Shown here one piece after another: positions 44,885 to 53,140 of a DNA stretch of 64,000 nt. Made by a program: the position numbers and the translations under genes. The DNA lies in NCBI GenBank assembly GCA_000758905.1, contig JRNA01000011.1, positions 44,472 through 108,471 of the forward strand, given 5' to 3'. Numbering within the stretch: position 1 is the first letter of the stretch; every line of letters starts with the position of its first letter. This stretch comes from Clostridiales bacterium S5-A14a. GTDB taxonomy: Bacteria; Bacillota; Clostridia; Peptostreptococcales; Anaerovoracaceae. The notes beneath the pieces are model-generated. The model saw only the letters and a list, made by a program, of their open reading frames with translations, did not search any database and had not been told where the DNA came from.

Positions 44885-45152
44885 AATAAAGTTTACAAAG
44901 AGATTTAAAAAGGACCTAAAGCAGGCTAAAAAACAAGGGAAAGACATTGAAAAGCTGTTTGATATTGTTGAGAAAATTGCCAAAGATGAAACTCTTGATG
45001 AAAGATATAGAGATCATTCATTGTCTGGAAAATACGAGGGGACTCGAGAATGTCATATAGAACCCGATTTTTTGTTGATATATGAAAAAATAGAAGAGGT
45101 TTTAGTATTATCTCTAGTAAGAACAGGCTCACACTCTGACTTGTTTAAGTGA
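44874..45152 (+). CDS. yafQ: YafQ-family mRNA-interferase toxin
   Basis: 92-residue RelE-superfamily ribosome-dependent endoribonuclease. The residues that match the YafQ active-site set are His48 (RDHSLSG), His61 and Asp65 (ECHIEPD), His87 and Phe91 (RTGSHSDLF). The toxin therefore appears intact. Its gene overlaps relB by 11 bp so antitoxin and toxin translation are coupled. A terminator follows after 80 bases. Confidence 0.93.
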   Translation: MKYKIKFTKRFKKDLKQAKKQGKDIEKLFDIVEKIAKDETLDERYRDHSLSGKYEGTRECHIEPDFLLIYEKIEEVLVLSLVRTGSHSDLFK

Positions 45153-45231
45153 AATAACACGAAAGAGATATTTACGACTCATATACCCTCACACTGCTTG
45201 GAATATTATAGACAGTAAAATATTAACTATT

Positions 45232-45263
45232 AAAGAAGTGGAATTAATCTACTTCTTTTTTTT
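45232..45263 (+). terminator. Terminator of relB-yafQ
   Basis: An 11-bp stem (AAAGAAGTGGA / TCTACTTCTTT, one G-T pair) with a five-base loop and a T-run. Confidence 0.88.
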
Positions 45264-45364
45264 AAAAAATTTCTATGATATCTCAAATGACTATAATTTT
45301 CTACCATTGAGATGTCAACCAAAAACTCCACAAAAACTTGACACGGTTTTGCAACAAACCTTTA

Positions 45365-45393
45365 TTGAGGATAATCAGGCAATTTGGTATAAT
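45365..45393 (+). promoter_or_regulatory. Promoter of potABCD
   Basis: TTGAGG (45365-45370), 17-bp spacer, TATAAT (45388-45393). It lies about 48 bases before potA. Confidence 0.65.
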
Positions 45394-45440
45394 ATCAGTA
45401 CCAAAATAATGGATAATACTAATAGAATGAGGGGAAATGG

Positions 45441-46517
45441 ATGGCATATACACCTATTATTCAGTTAAAAAACATATATAAATCCTTTGGCGAGACGGAG
45501 GTCCTAAGTGACTTCAGCCTTGATGTGAGTGAAAAGGAGTTTATTACACTTTTGGGACCGTCGGGCTGCGGCAAGACCACTATTTTGAGAATCGTAGGTG
45601 GATTTGAGACCCCGGACAGTGGGCGTGTTATTTTCAGCGGCAAAGACATAACAAATGTTCCGCCAAACAAGAGGGAAATCAACACTGTATTCCAAAAATA
45701 TGCACTATTTCCGCACATGAATATTCAGGATAATATCGCCTTTGGCTTGAAAATCAGCGGAAAGAGCGATCAATACATAAGGGATAAAATTAAATATGCC
45801 TTGAAACTGGTGAACCTCGATGGTTACGAGACTCGAAGCATACAGAGCCTATCGGGTGGTCAACAGCAGAGGATTGCAATGGCAAGGGCGATAGTAAACG
45901 AGCCGAAGGTTTTGCTTCTTGATGAGCCTCTGGGTGCACTTGATCTTAAACTGCGTCAAGACATGCAATACGAGCTGATTAGGCTTAATAACGAACTTGG
46001 AATAACGTTTATTTATGTAACTCATGACCAGGAAGAGGCCTTGACGATGAGCAACAAAGTCGTAGTCATGAACATGGGACACATCCAGCAGATGGGCACA
46101 CCAGAAGAAATCTACAACGAGCCTGAAAACGCATTTGTTGCAGACTTTATAGGCGACAGCAATATAATAGACGGCGTGATGCAGGAAGATCGAATTGTCA
46201 TGATTTGCGGTGAAAACTGGCCGTGCATAGACGAGGGATTTGGCAGGAAAAAACCTGTTGACGTTGTGATAAGACCAGAAGATATAATAATTGGAGAGCC
46301 TGGCTCAGGAAGGCTTGACGGCGAGGTTGTTCATAATGTTTTCATAGGCGTACACTATGAGATGGAAATTGAGGCTGGAGGCTTCACATGGCTTGCACAA
46401 AACACTACTAACTATGAAGTTGGTTCTATGGTTTCCATAGATGTCACTCCGTCAAACATACAGATAATGCATAAACCACAATCAATTGAAGAGGAGGCGA
46501 TGGAAATTGATACTTAG
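45441..46517 (+). CDS. potA: Spermidine/putrescine ABC transporter ATP-binding protein
   Basis: 358-residue ATPase of the polyamine importer. Walker A GPSGCGKTT, Q-loop FQKYALFPHM, signature LSGGQQQR, Walker B VLLLDEPLGALD and H-loop VTHDQEEALTMS. A C-terminal TOBE regulatory domain starts near residue 250 (VIRPEDIIIG). AGGGG lies upstream of the ATG. First gene of potABCD, overlapping potB by 11 bp. Confidence 0.95.
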   Translation: MAYTPIIQLKNIYKSFGETEVLSDFSLDVSEKEFITLLGPSGCGKTTILRIVGGFETPDSGRVIFSGKDITNVPPNKREINTVFQKYALFPHMNIQDNIAFGLKISGKSDQYIRDKIKYALKLVNLDGYETRSIQSLSGGQQQRIAMARAIVNEPKVLLLDEPLGALDLKLRQDMQYELIRLNNELGITFIYVTHDQEEALTMSNKVVVMNMGHIQQMGTPEEIYNEPENAFVADFIGDSNIIDGVMQEDRIVMICGENWPCIDEGFGRKKPVDVVIRPEDIIIGEPGSGRLDGEVVHNVFIGVHYEMEIEAGGFTWLAQNTTNYEVGSMVSIDVTPSNIQIMHKPQSIEEEAMEIDT

Positions 46518-47328
46518 AAAACAATCGATTTTGTCAGCTCCATTCATTTTGTGGATTTTGATAGGTACTATAATTCCACTTCTAGCAATTTGCTATTATG
46601 GCTTCACTACAAGGGATGGGAACTGGACAATAAACAACATTGTGGCGATTGGGAGAGCTGAACATGCCGGTGCACTATGGCTTGCATTGGCACTTGCTAC
46701 TGTGAGCACATTCATCTGTTTTGTTTTAGCATATCCAATAGCACTCATACTAAAATCGACCAAACTCGGAGAGAAGGGCTTCATCGTATTTATATTCATT
46801 TTGCCTATGTGGATGAATTTTCTTCTTAGGACTATGGCATGGCAGGTAATATTGGAAAAGGGCGGCATCATCAATAGCTTGCTAGTGAGTGCAGGACTTC
46901 CGCCACTTGAAATTATAAATACCCCTGCTGCTGTAATCCTAGGTATGGTGTATGACTTTCTGCCATTTATGATATTGCCGATTTACAACACACTGATTAA
47001 GATAGATGATCAGATAATAGAGGCTGCTTATGATCTTGGTGCATCTTGGTTTACGGCTAATTTCAAGGTAATATTACCTCTATGTAAACCGGGAATTGCT
47101 AGTGGGGTGACTATGGTTTTTGTGCCATCACTAACCACATTTGTAATTTCAAACATGCTCGGTGGCGGCAAAATAAGCTTGATCGGGAATATAATTGAAC
47201 AAGAATTTACAACATCGGCTAACTGGAATTTAGGCGCAGGGCTTTCTCTTGTGATGATGTTTTTTATAGTCGTATCTATGATGTTCCTGTCTAGGGTCGA
47301 TAAGGATAAGGAGGGCAGTTTTATATGA
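46507..47328 (+). CDS. potB: Spermidine/putrescine ABC transporter permease
   Basis: About 273-residue permease with six helices and the binding-protein-dependent loop EAAYDLGASWFTANFKVILPLCKPGI. Start TTG 46507 is chosen because GAGGAGG ends 9 bases before it. The longer frame from 46486 starts before this ribosome-binding site. Overlaps potA by 11 bp and potC by 4 bp. Confidence 0.93.
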   Translation: MILRKQSILSAPFILWILIGTIIPLLAICYYGFTTRDGNWTINNIVAIGRAEHAGALWLALALATVSTFICFVLAYPIALILKSTKLGEKGFIVFIFILPMWMNFLLRTMAWQVILEKGGIINSLLVSAGLPPLEIINTPAAVILGMVYDFLPFMILPIYNTLIKIDDQIIEAAYDLGASWFTANFKVILPLCKPGIASGVTMVFVPSLTTFVISNMLGGGKISLIGNIIEQEFTTSANWNLGAGLSLVMMFFIVVSMMFLSRVDKDKEGSFI

Positions 47329-48128
47329 TCCAAGGTATCAAAAAAACCGCAGCATATCTTTATCTATTGATAATAGTTGTTTTTCTCTATGCACCGATAA
47401 TAACACTTATTGTCCTGTCGTTTAACCGCAGCAGGTCAATGGCAGTCTGGCTTGGTTTTTCCCTTGACTGGTACAAAAGAATGGCAGCCGACCCTATGAT
47501 AATAGAGGCGATATGGAATACATTCTTCATTGCACTTGCCTCGGCATTTATTGCAACAATTATAGGAACTTTGGGAGCTATTGGAGTTGCAGGTATGAGG
47601 AAATCAACTCGTACGGCGATTATGACATTCAACAATATACCACTTCTCAACGCGGATATAGTTATAGGAATCTCACTGATGATCACATACCTAATTTTTG
47701 GAATTAGCTTAAGCCGCGGAACTGTTTTGTTGTCGCACATTACTTTTAGCTTGCCGTACGTAATTTTGTCAGTAATGCCGAAACTCAAGCAGACGGCGAG
47801 GATGAACTATGAGGCTGCACTAGACCTTGGGGCGACACCGATTTATGCTTTTGTGAAGGTGGTTCTTCCAGACGTTTTACCGGGGATTATCAGTGGATTT
47901 TTGCTGGCATTTACGATGTCTGTTGACGATTTTGTTGTAACCCACTTCACGAGAGGGGCAGGTATAAACACAATTTCAACTCTGATTTACAGCCAGGCGA
48001 AGGTTGGCATAAAGCCGACGCTCTTTGCCCTGTCCACGATTATTTTTGTAGTGGTACTCGTAGTGCTTTTGGCGAGCAACCTTATAACGAATCGCAAAGC
48101 AATGATGATGCAGAGGGAGGTGTTGTAA
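47325..48128 (+). CDS. potC: Spermidine/putrescine ABC transporter permease
   Basis: 267-residue second permease with the EAA loop YEAALDLGATPIYAFVKVVLPDVLPGI and six helices. Begins in the ATGA overlap with potB; GGAGG lies upstream in potB. Confidence 0.94.
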   Translation: MIQGIKKTAAYLYLLIIVVFLYAPIITLIVLSFNRSRSMAVWLGFSLDWYKRMAADPMIIEAIWNTFFIALASAFIATIIGTLGAIGVAGMRKSTRTAIMTFNNIPLLNADIVIGISLMITYLIFGISLSRGTVLLSHITFSLPYVILSVMPKLKQTARMNYEAALDLGATPIYAFVKVVLPDVLPGIISGFLLAFTMSVDDFVVTHFTRGAGINTISTLIYSQAKVGIKPTLFALSTIIFVVVLVVLLASNLITNRKAMMMQREVL

Positions 48129-48129
48129 T

Positions 48130-49242
48130 TTGAAGAAATTTTCAAAAATAGTAGAATTCGGACTCATCTGTTTTGTTTGTATGGGGATGTCCTTGCTTTT
48201 GACTGGATGTGGCAACAAAACAGGGGAGACGGTTTCAGTGTACTGCTTCGGTGATTACATAGATCCCCTCTTGATTCGTGACTTCGAAAAGGAAACTGGC
48301 ATAAAGGTTGTTTACAGCACATTTGACACCAACGAGGAGCTTTATCCCGTAATAAAAAATAATGGTGCTGATTACGATGTAATCTGTGCATCTGACTACA
48401 TGATAGAAAAGTTAAGAGAAGAAGGGTATCTTGCTGAACTTGACAAGACCCTCATCCCAAACCTAAAAAATATTTTGCCGAATTACATGGAAAAAGCTGA
48501 AAGTTATGACCCTGGCGGAAAATTTTCTGTCCCACACACCTGGGGAACTATGGGGATTATGTATAACAGGAAGACCATAGGCAAGGGCGAAAAGATAGAT
48601 AGCTGGAATGATTTGTGGAAGAAAAAATATCGTGGCAAAATCGTGATGCCTGATTCTATGAGGGATACGATTGGAATAGGCCTAAAAAAGAATGACTATT
48701 CAATTAATACCGTCGATGTTCATCAGCTTTTGGCCGCTCAGTATGATCTCAAAGAGCAGAAGCCTTATGTGTATAAATATGTGAATGATTCGGCAAGGGA
48801 TTTGATAATAGGCGAATCGGCTGATCTTGCGGTGGTTTGGAACGGCGAATATTTATATAGCAAGGTAGAAAAAAAGGATGTTGAGTTTGTGGTGCCTAAG
48901 GAAGGCTCGGAGGAATTTATTGACGCCTGGGCAATCACAGCCAAGGGGAAGAATAAAGAAAATGCAAATAAATGGATTAATTTCATGCTTTCAAAAAAAG
49001 CCGCAATCACAAACTTCAATTATCTGACATACACGATACCGAACAAATTTGTGTACGACAACATAGATGAACTGGTGAAGAATTTTGACGAGCAGGCCTA
49101 TGGTGGCAAGGGCATAATCAAGGAGAACAAAATAGTGTTTCCAAGCGATGATGTACTGAAGCGGTGCGAGATACTCCGAAATCTCGGGCCAGAAGGAGAT
49201 GACCTTTATACAGATATATGGAAGAAGTTCAAGGCTAGTTAG
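48130..49242 (+). CDS. potD: Spermidine/putrescine-binding lipoprotein
   Basis: 370-residue extracellular solute-binding protein. The signal ends in LLTGC, a clean lipobox, so it is lipid-anchored. The mature protein opens with VSVYCFGDYIDPLLIRDFEKETGIKVVYSTFDTNEELY, the PotD/PotF signature, and has SVPHTWGTMGIMYN for the polyamine pocket. The start codon is TTG, behind GGGAGGTG. It completes a one-operon importer that complements the decarboxylase at 31324 for polyamine supply. Confidence 0.95.
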   Translation: MKKFSKIVEFGLICFVCMGMSLLLTGCGNKTGETVSVYCFGDYIDPLLIRDFEKETGIKVVYSTFDTNEELYPVIKNNGADYDVICASDYMIEKLREEGYLAELDKTLIPNLKNILPNYMEKAESYDPGGKFSVPHTWGTMGIMYNRKTIGKGEKIDSWNDLWKKKYRGKIVMPDSMRDTIGIGLKKNDYSINTVDVHQLLAAQYDLKEQKPYVYKYVNDSARDLIIGESADLAVVWNGEYLYSKVEKKDVEFVVPKEGSEEFIDAWAITAKGKNKENANKWINFMLSKKAAITNFNYLTYTIPNKFVYDNIDELVKNFDEQAYGGKGIIKENKIVFPSDDVLKRCEILRNLGPEGDDLYTDIWKKFKAS

Positions 49243-49342
49243 GAGAACGTTGAGCAATCAAAAAATGTGCGTTTGCATCGGAATTTATGAGATTTATGAT
49301 AAGAATCACTGAGCTGAGTTTTATATTTTGGAGAATTTAAAA

Positions 49343-50077
49343 ATGAAAAATTCAAACATAACATATAATCCTATCCTAAAAAGGCTAAGAGAAGAGAAGG
49401 ACCACAAAATATCAGGTGGTCTGTACCATGAACTCCAAATTTGCATGGCATATAATTCGAACCATATTGAGGGCAGTTCACTAAGCGAGAAACAGACACG
49501 AAGCATTTTTGAGACAAACTCCTTGCAAAGCGGTGAAAATATAGATGTTGATGACGTAATTGAAGCAGTTAACCACTTCAGGGCCTTTGACTATTGCATT
49601 GATGTCGCAGAGGAAGAATTAACCGAAGATATTATAAAGTACATACACTATTTGCTGAAAAGTGGTACAAGCGACGAAAAACTATCTTGGTTTAAAGTTG
49701 GAGAGTATAAGACGATGCCAAACATGGTTGGGGGCATTGAAACTTCATCTCCTGAAGATGTTAATGAGGATATGAAGAGACTTTTAGAGGCATATGGGAA
49801 CAAAACAGATATCTCTTTTGAAGATATAGTAGAATTTCACTTTAATTTTGAAAGAGTCCATCCGTTTCAAGATGGAAATGGCCGTGTTGGTAGGCTGGTT
49901 GCTTTTAAAGAGTGCCTGAAAAACAATATAATCCCATTCATAGTCGAGGATAGCAAGAAATCATTTTACTATCGTGGCCTCAATGAATATAAAAATGATT
50001 CAACATATTTGATTGAAACCTGCTATGACGGTCAGGATACAATTAAGGCGATGATAAATGTCTTTGGCATAAAATAG
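49343..50077 (+). CDS. Fic-domain protein (class II, N-terminal inhibitory helix)
   Basis: About 244-residue Fic protein, usually an AMP-transferase acting on a protein hydroxyl. The catalytic loop HPFQDGNGRVGR (about residues 173-184) is intact, including the His and the Arg pair. An N-terminal inhibitory motif fits [S/T]xxxE[G/N]: Ser39 to Glu43-Gly44 in AYNSNHIEGSSLS, so activity should be auto-repressed until relieved. ATG 49343 is preferred because GGAG lies upstream; a TTG at 49328 is inside that region. No separate antitoxin gene is needed for this class. It lies between potD and a dehydrogenase gene with no clear promoter. Confidence 0.9.
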   Translation: MKNSNITYNPILKRLREEKDHKISGGLYHELQICMAYNSNHIEGSSLSEKQTRSIFETNSLQSGENIDVDDVIEAVNHFRAFDYCIDVAEEELTEDIIKYIHYLLKSGTSDEKLSWFKVGEYKTMPNMVGGIETSSPEDVNEDMKRLLEAYGNKTDISFEDIVEFHFNFERVHPFQDGNGRVGRLVAFKECLKNNIIPFIVEDSKKSFYYRGLNEYKNDSTYLIETCYDGQDTIKAMINVFGIK

Positions 50078-50103
50078 AGTGAATTTATAGGGAAGAGATA
50101 AAT

Positions 50104-50994
50104 ATGAGTATAAATAAATCTTCAAAATCCGTATTCATCACGGGTGGAAGCGGCGGCATAGGCAGAGCTTGCGTTAAGTTGCTTGCAGATCAAGGATATA
50201 AGGTCGCGTTTACGTATAATAAAAACGAGGAAGCGGCTAAAAAACTTATTGAAGAACTGGGCGGAGCTTGTGCGCAGAGCGTCAGTATGCTTCGCGGGGA
50301 TGACCGCTGCGGCGATTCGGATGTGGCGGATGATGGGGCGCTTCAGGCTGATGTTCGCTGTGGAGATTCAGATGTGTTTCGCACGCATGCCGGCTGTGGT
50401 GAATCGGGCACGCCGAGTGTTTGCGCGCTTCGAGCGGATGTTCGCGACGCCGAATCGGTGGAAGGAGCCGTTGCTGAGGGTGCAAGGCTTCTTGGAGTCA
50501 GGGGGTTTGACTGTGCTGTGCTTGCAGCGGGCATCAGTCAAATTGAGCCTTTCGACTTGTCGAAAGGCGACCACTGGAAAGATCTAATGGAAGTAAATGT
50601 GACTGGCAGTGCAAATGCTATTTGGGAAATTATGCCACATATGATAAGCGAGAAAAACGGAGCAATTGTTTTGTTGTCTTCGATATGGGGTCAGGTTGGG
50701 GCTTCATGTGAGGTTGGTTATTCAGCTAGCAAGGGTGCGGTTGAGGCGATGTGCAAGGGACTTTCCAAGGAACTTGGACCTTCAAATATCAGGGTGAATT
50801 GTGTTGCGCCGGGGCTTATTGAAACTGAAATGAATGCTGAATTATCAGAGGAGGCACTAAACTCTTTCGTTGAGGACCTATCACTTGAGCGGATCGGAAA
50901 GCCAGAAGAAGTCGCAGAAGTTGTCGCATTTTTGTTGTCAGAACGAAGTTCATATGTCACAGGACAGGTCATCAGAGTGGATGGTGGAATGTAA
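50104..50994 (+). CDS. Short-chain dehydrogenase/reductase with G+C-rich repeat insertion
   Basis: NAD(P)-dependent SDR of the FabG-like type. Gly-rich cofactor loop TGGSGGIG (13-20), LAAGIS in place of NNAG, catalytic Ser192/193, Tyr206 and Lys210 (GYSASKGA) and PGLIETEM. Normal members have about 245 residues. This one has 296, because about 50 residues (59-108) are inserted where the second beta strand and the 'ADVRD' cofactor segment meet. The insert consists of repeated copies of the local '[12 protein letters not shown]'-like sequence and is much richer in G+C than its surroundings. The reading frame stays open. Substrate unknown; the insert sits near the adenine/phosphate pocket, so activity may be affected. 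Confidence 0.88.
   Translation: MSINKSSKSVFITGGSGGIGRACVKLLADQGYKVAFTYNKNEEAAKKLIEELGGACAQSVSMLRGDDRCGDSDVADDGALQADVRCGDSDVFRTHAGCGESGTPSVCALRADVRDAESVEGAVAEGARLLGVRGFDCAVLAAGISQIEPFDLSKGDHWKDLMEVNVTGSANAIWEIMPHMISEKNGAIVLLSSIWGQVGASCEVGYSASKGAVEAMCKGLSKELGPSNIRVNCVAPGLIETEMNAELSEEALNSFVEDLSLERIGKPEEVAEVVAFLLSERSSYVTGQVIRVDGGM
50290..50460 (+). repeat. In-frame direct repeats inside the SDR gene
   Basis: Three related blocks of about 33-36 bases begin at 50290, 50341 and 50428, that is 51 and 87 bases apart, both multiples of three. They encode [24 protein letters not shown] and [12 protein letters not shown]. The last matches the normal SDR sequence, so the first two look like duplicated copies that have diverged. 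Confidence 0.7.
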
Positions 50995-51011
50995 AAAAAT
51001 GTAAAATATGA

Positions 51012-51040
51012 TTGCAAATAATCGGGTATTTTGATATAAT
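51012..51040 (+). promoter_or_regulatory. Promoter of the FHA-FtsW operon
   Basis: TTGCAA (51012-51017), 17-bp spacer, TATAAT (51035-51040) with an upstream TG giving an extended -10. It predicts a leader of about 70 bases. Confidence 0.75.
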
Positions 51041-51115
51041 TTTCATGAAAATAGATGGTTTATTTTTGGCTGACGGATTTGGTTCAAATCGATCAGTTTT
51101 TAGAAGGGGAGCGTT

Positions 51116-53140
51116 TTGTCTCAATTTTTCGATAGCATTGTAGAATTGTATAAACAGTGGAGTAGCAACCTCTACGATATATGGGAATTGCAGGATAAGG
51201 AAGGTATACTTTTCACGGCTTTTGCACGTTGGATTTTTATTTTTTTAGCTGCATACATACTGATTCGCTGCTTTTTGAGCCTTTTGTTCAGCAAGAATCC
51301 TAGCGAGGTTTGGGCATACTTTCACATCGAAGGCAGGCATGAGAATGAAGATGGTGTTAACCTGCCGATTACTCACTGGGAGAACATAGTGGGCCGTGGT
51401 AAGGCGAGCGATATAAGTGTGGATGATCTAGGTGTTTCAAGAACCCATGGTACTTTGTGCAGAGATAATGAGGGCGAGTGGACCTACATGGATTTTGGCT
51501 CAACCAATGGGGCTGAGATTAACGGCAGGACAGTTTTGCCAAATCGACCTGCGAAAGTAAACTTCGGAGATGAATTGAAACTTGGCACGAGGAATTGCAC
51601 ACTCTTTCCGATAAGCCTTGAGGAGAAAAATAACAATAGAGAAATGCGTATGGAAGATACGATGTTTTCTTCACCATGGAGTATACTGATCGCTCTTACT
51701 ATTTTTCAAGTTATGACATTGATGCAGCTGAAAATCGCGCTGGCGGACCGTTTTCAGCCTAATATAGTGGTAGCTTTTGGTGGCATGATAGCCATGGTGT
51801 GGGCATATGTTATATTCATGAAGGGGCTTAAGAGAAAGGCCTTTGAAATGGAGTTTATCGCATTCTTTTTGTCGACATTGAGCCTTGCGGTGACGGCAAC
51901 AAAATACCCTGGATCTGTTTTCAAACAATTCATCGCAATAGCTCTAGGCTTTGGCCTTTTCTTTGTAATGTGTATATATCTAAGAGATTTATCCAGGGTC
52001 AAAAAATTTAAGCCATATTTAATGGGTGTTTCAGCGCTATTCCTTTTAATAAACTTAGGTTTTGCTGAGGTTAGCCATGGAGCACGAAACTGGATTTCCT
52101 TAGGCGGATTCTCTATTCAGCCATCTGAAATTGTTAAACTGGCGTATATTTGGATTGGTGCAGGAAGTCTGAATTATCTTGTTAACAAAAAAGACAACTT
52201 CAGGTTTATGGCGTTTTCCGGATTTTGCTTTGTTTGTCTTGCCTTAATGAATGACTTCGGAACAGCAATAATATTTTTTGTAAGTTTCCTAATTATATCA
52301 TTTCTTAGAACCGGAGATTTTACGAAACTAATAGTAGTTGTCGGCGTAGCGTTTGTCGGTGGATTGATGGTATTGAAGTTTAAGGCATATGTTGCAGCCC
52401 GATTTGCAACTTGGGGACATGTTTGGGACTATGCCGATACATCAGGATTCCAGCAAACTAGAGCACTTTGCGCTACAGCCAGCGGAGGTTTGGTCGGCGT
52501 TGGAGCGGGTAAGGGATGGCTAAATCAGGTCCCAGCTTCTGACACTGATATGGTATTTCCGCTTATTTCTGAGGAATGGGGAGTTATCATAGCAACGCTT
52601 GCTGTCCTTGCAATAATCACTCTCTCGATTTTTGCTGTAAGGTCTGTGCTTGCTGGAAGATCAACATTCTATACGATTGCGGCATGCTCTGCAACATCAA
52701 TGTTTCTATTCCAAACAGGACTAAATGTGTTTGGCTCTGTGGATATTTTACCTTTCACTGGAGTTACCTTCCCATTCGTTTCGAATGGTGGAACAAGTAT
52801 GATAGCATGCTGGGGGTTGCTGGCATTCTTGAAGGCAGCGGATACAAGGCAGAATGCAAGTTTTGCGATCAGTCTGAAGGATAAGGAAGCCAAGGGATCA
52901 GAATCATATAATGATATCCAAATTGAAGATGTCGAAAGTTTAGATGCGGACAGATCATCTTTACGAGAAAAATACAGTGCATATAATGCCTCAAAGGCAG
53001 ATAGGAAGGTATCTGAAGATATTATAATTCCTCTTAAAGATGAGGTAGATACTGAGTCTGAAAGTGATACATCATACACAGAAGAGGAACTTGAGGCTCT
53101 TGCAAATGGCGAATTTTTAGGGGGCAATGACGACAAATGA
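51116..53140 (+). CDS. FHA domain fused to FtsW/RodA/SpoVE-family (SEDS) protein
   Basis: 674 residues: an N-terminal helix (about 33-60), a cytoplasmic FHA phosphothreonine-binding domain (about 88-165) and a polytopic SEDS glycosyltransferase domain (about 185-580) with GARNWISLGGFSIQPSEIVKLAYI and GTSMIACWG. A Ser/Asp/Glu-rich tail (590-674) follows. In the FHA part GRG (93-95), SRTH (108-111) and STNG (129-132) hold the phosphopeptide-binding residues. SEDS proteins polymerise peptidoglycan with a class B PBP, and the next gene encodes one. The start is TTG 51116 behind AAGGGGAG. The fusion predicts that Ser/Thr phosphorylation steers wall synthesis at this machine; no kinase gene is in the window. 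Septal or elongation role cannot be decided. Confidence 0.9.
   Translation: MSQFFDSIVELYKQWSSNLYDIWELQDKEGILFTAFARWIFIFLAAYILIRCFLSLLFSKNPSEVWAYFHIEGRHENEDGVNLPITHWENIVGRGKASDISVDDLGVSRTHGTLCRDNEGEWTYMDFGSTNGAEINGRTVLPNRPAKVNFGDELKLGTRNCTLFPISLEEKNNNREMRMEDTMFSSPWSILIALTIFQVMTLMQLKIALADRFQPNIVVAFGGMIAMVWAYVIFMKGLKRKAFEMEFIAFFLSTLSLAVTATKYPGSVFKQFIAIALGFGLFFVMCIYLRDLSRVKKFKPYLMGVSALFLLINLGFAEVSHGARNWISLGGFSIQPSEIVKLAYIWIGAGSLNYLVNKKDNFRFMAFSGFCFVCLALMNDFGTAIIFFVSFLIISFLRTGDFTKLIVVVGVAFVGGLMVLKFKAYVAARFATWGHVWDYADTSGFQQTRALCATASGGLVGVGAGKGWLNQVPASDTDMVFPLISEEWGVIIATLAVLAIITLSIFAVRSVLAGRSTFYTIAACSATSMFLFQTGLNVFGSVDILPFTGVTFPFVSNGGTSMIACWGLLAFLKAADTRQNASFAISLKDKEAKGSESYNDIQIEDVESLDADRSSLREKYSAYNASKADRKVSEDIIIPLKDEVDTESESDTSYTEEELEALANGEFLGGNDDK

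Noticed and set aside
45238..45468. Plus-strand open frame between yafQ and potA
   Set aside because: It starts inside the relB-yafQ terminator, runs through the pot promoter and overlaps the potA start; no ribosome-binding site or family similarity.
50282..50587. Several overlapping open frames on both strands within the SDR gene
   Set aside because: They exist only because the repeat insertion is G+C rich and stop-poor; the SDR frame carries all recognisable motifs.
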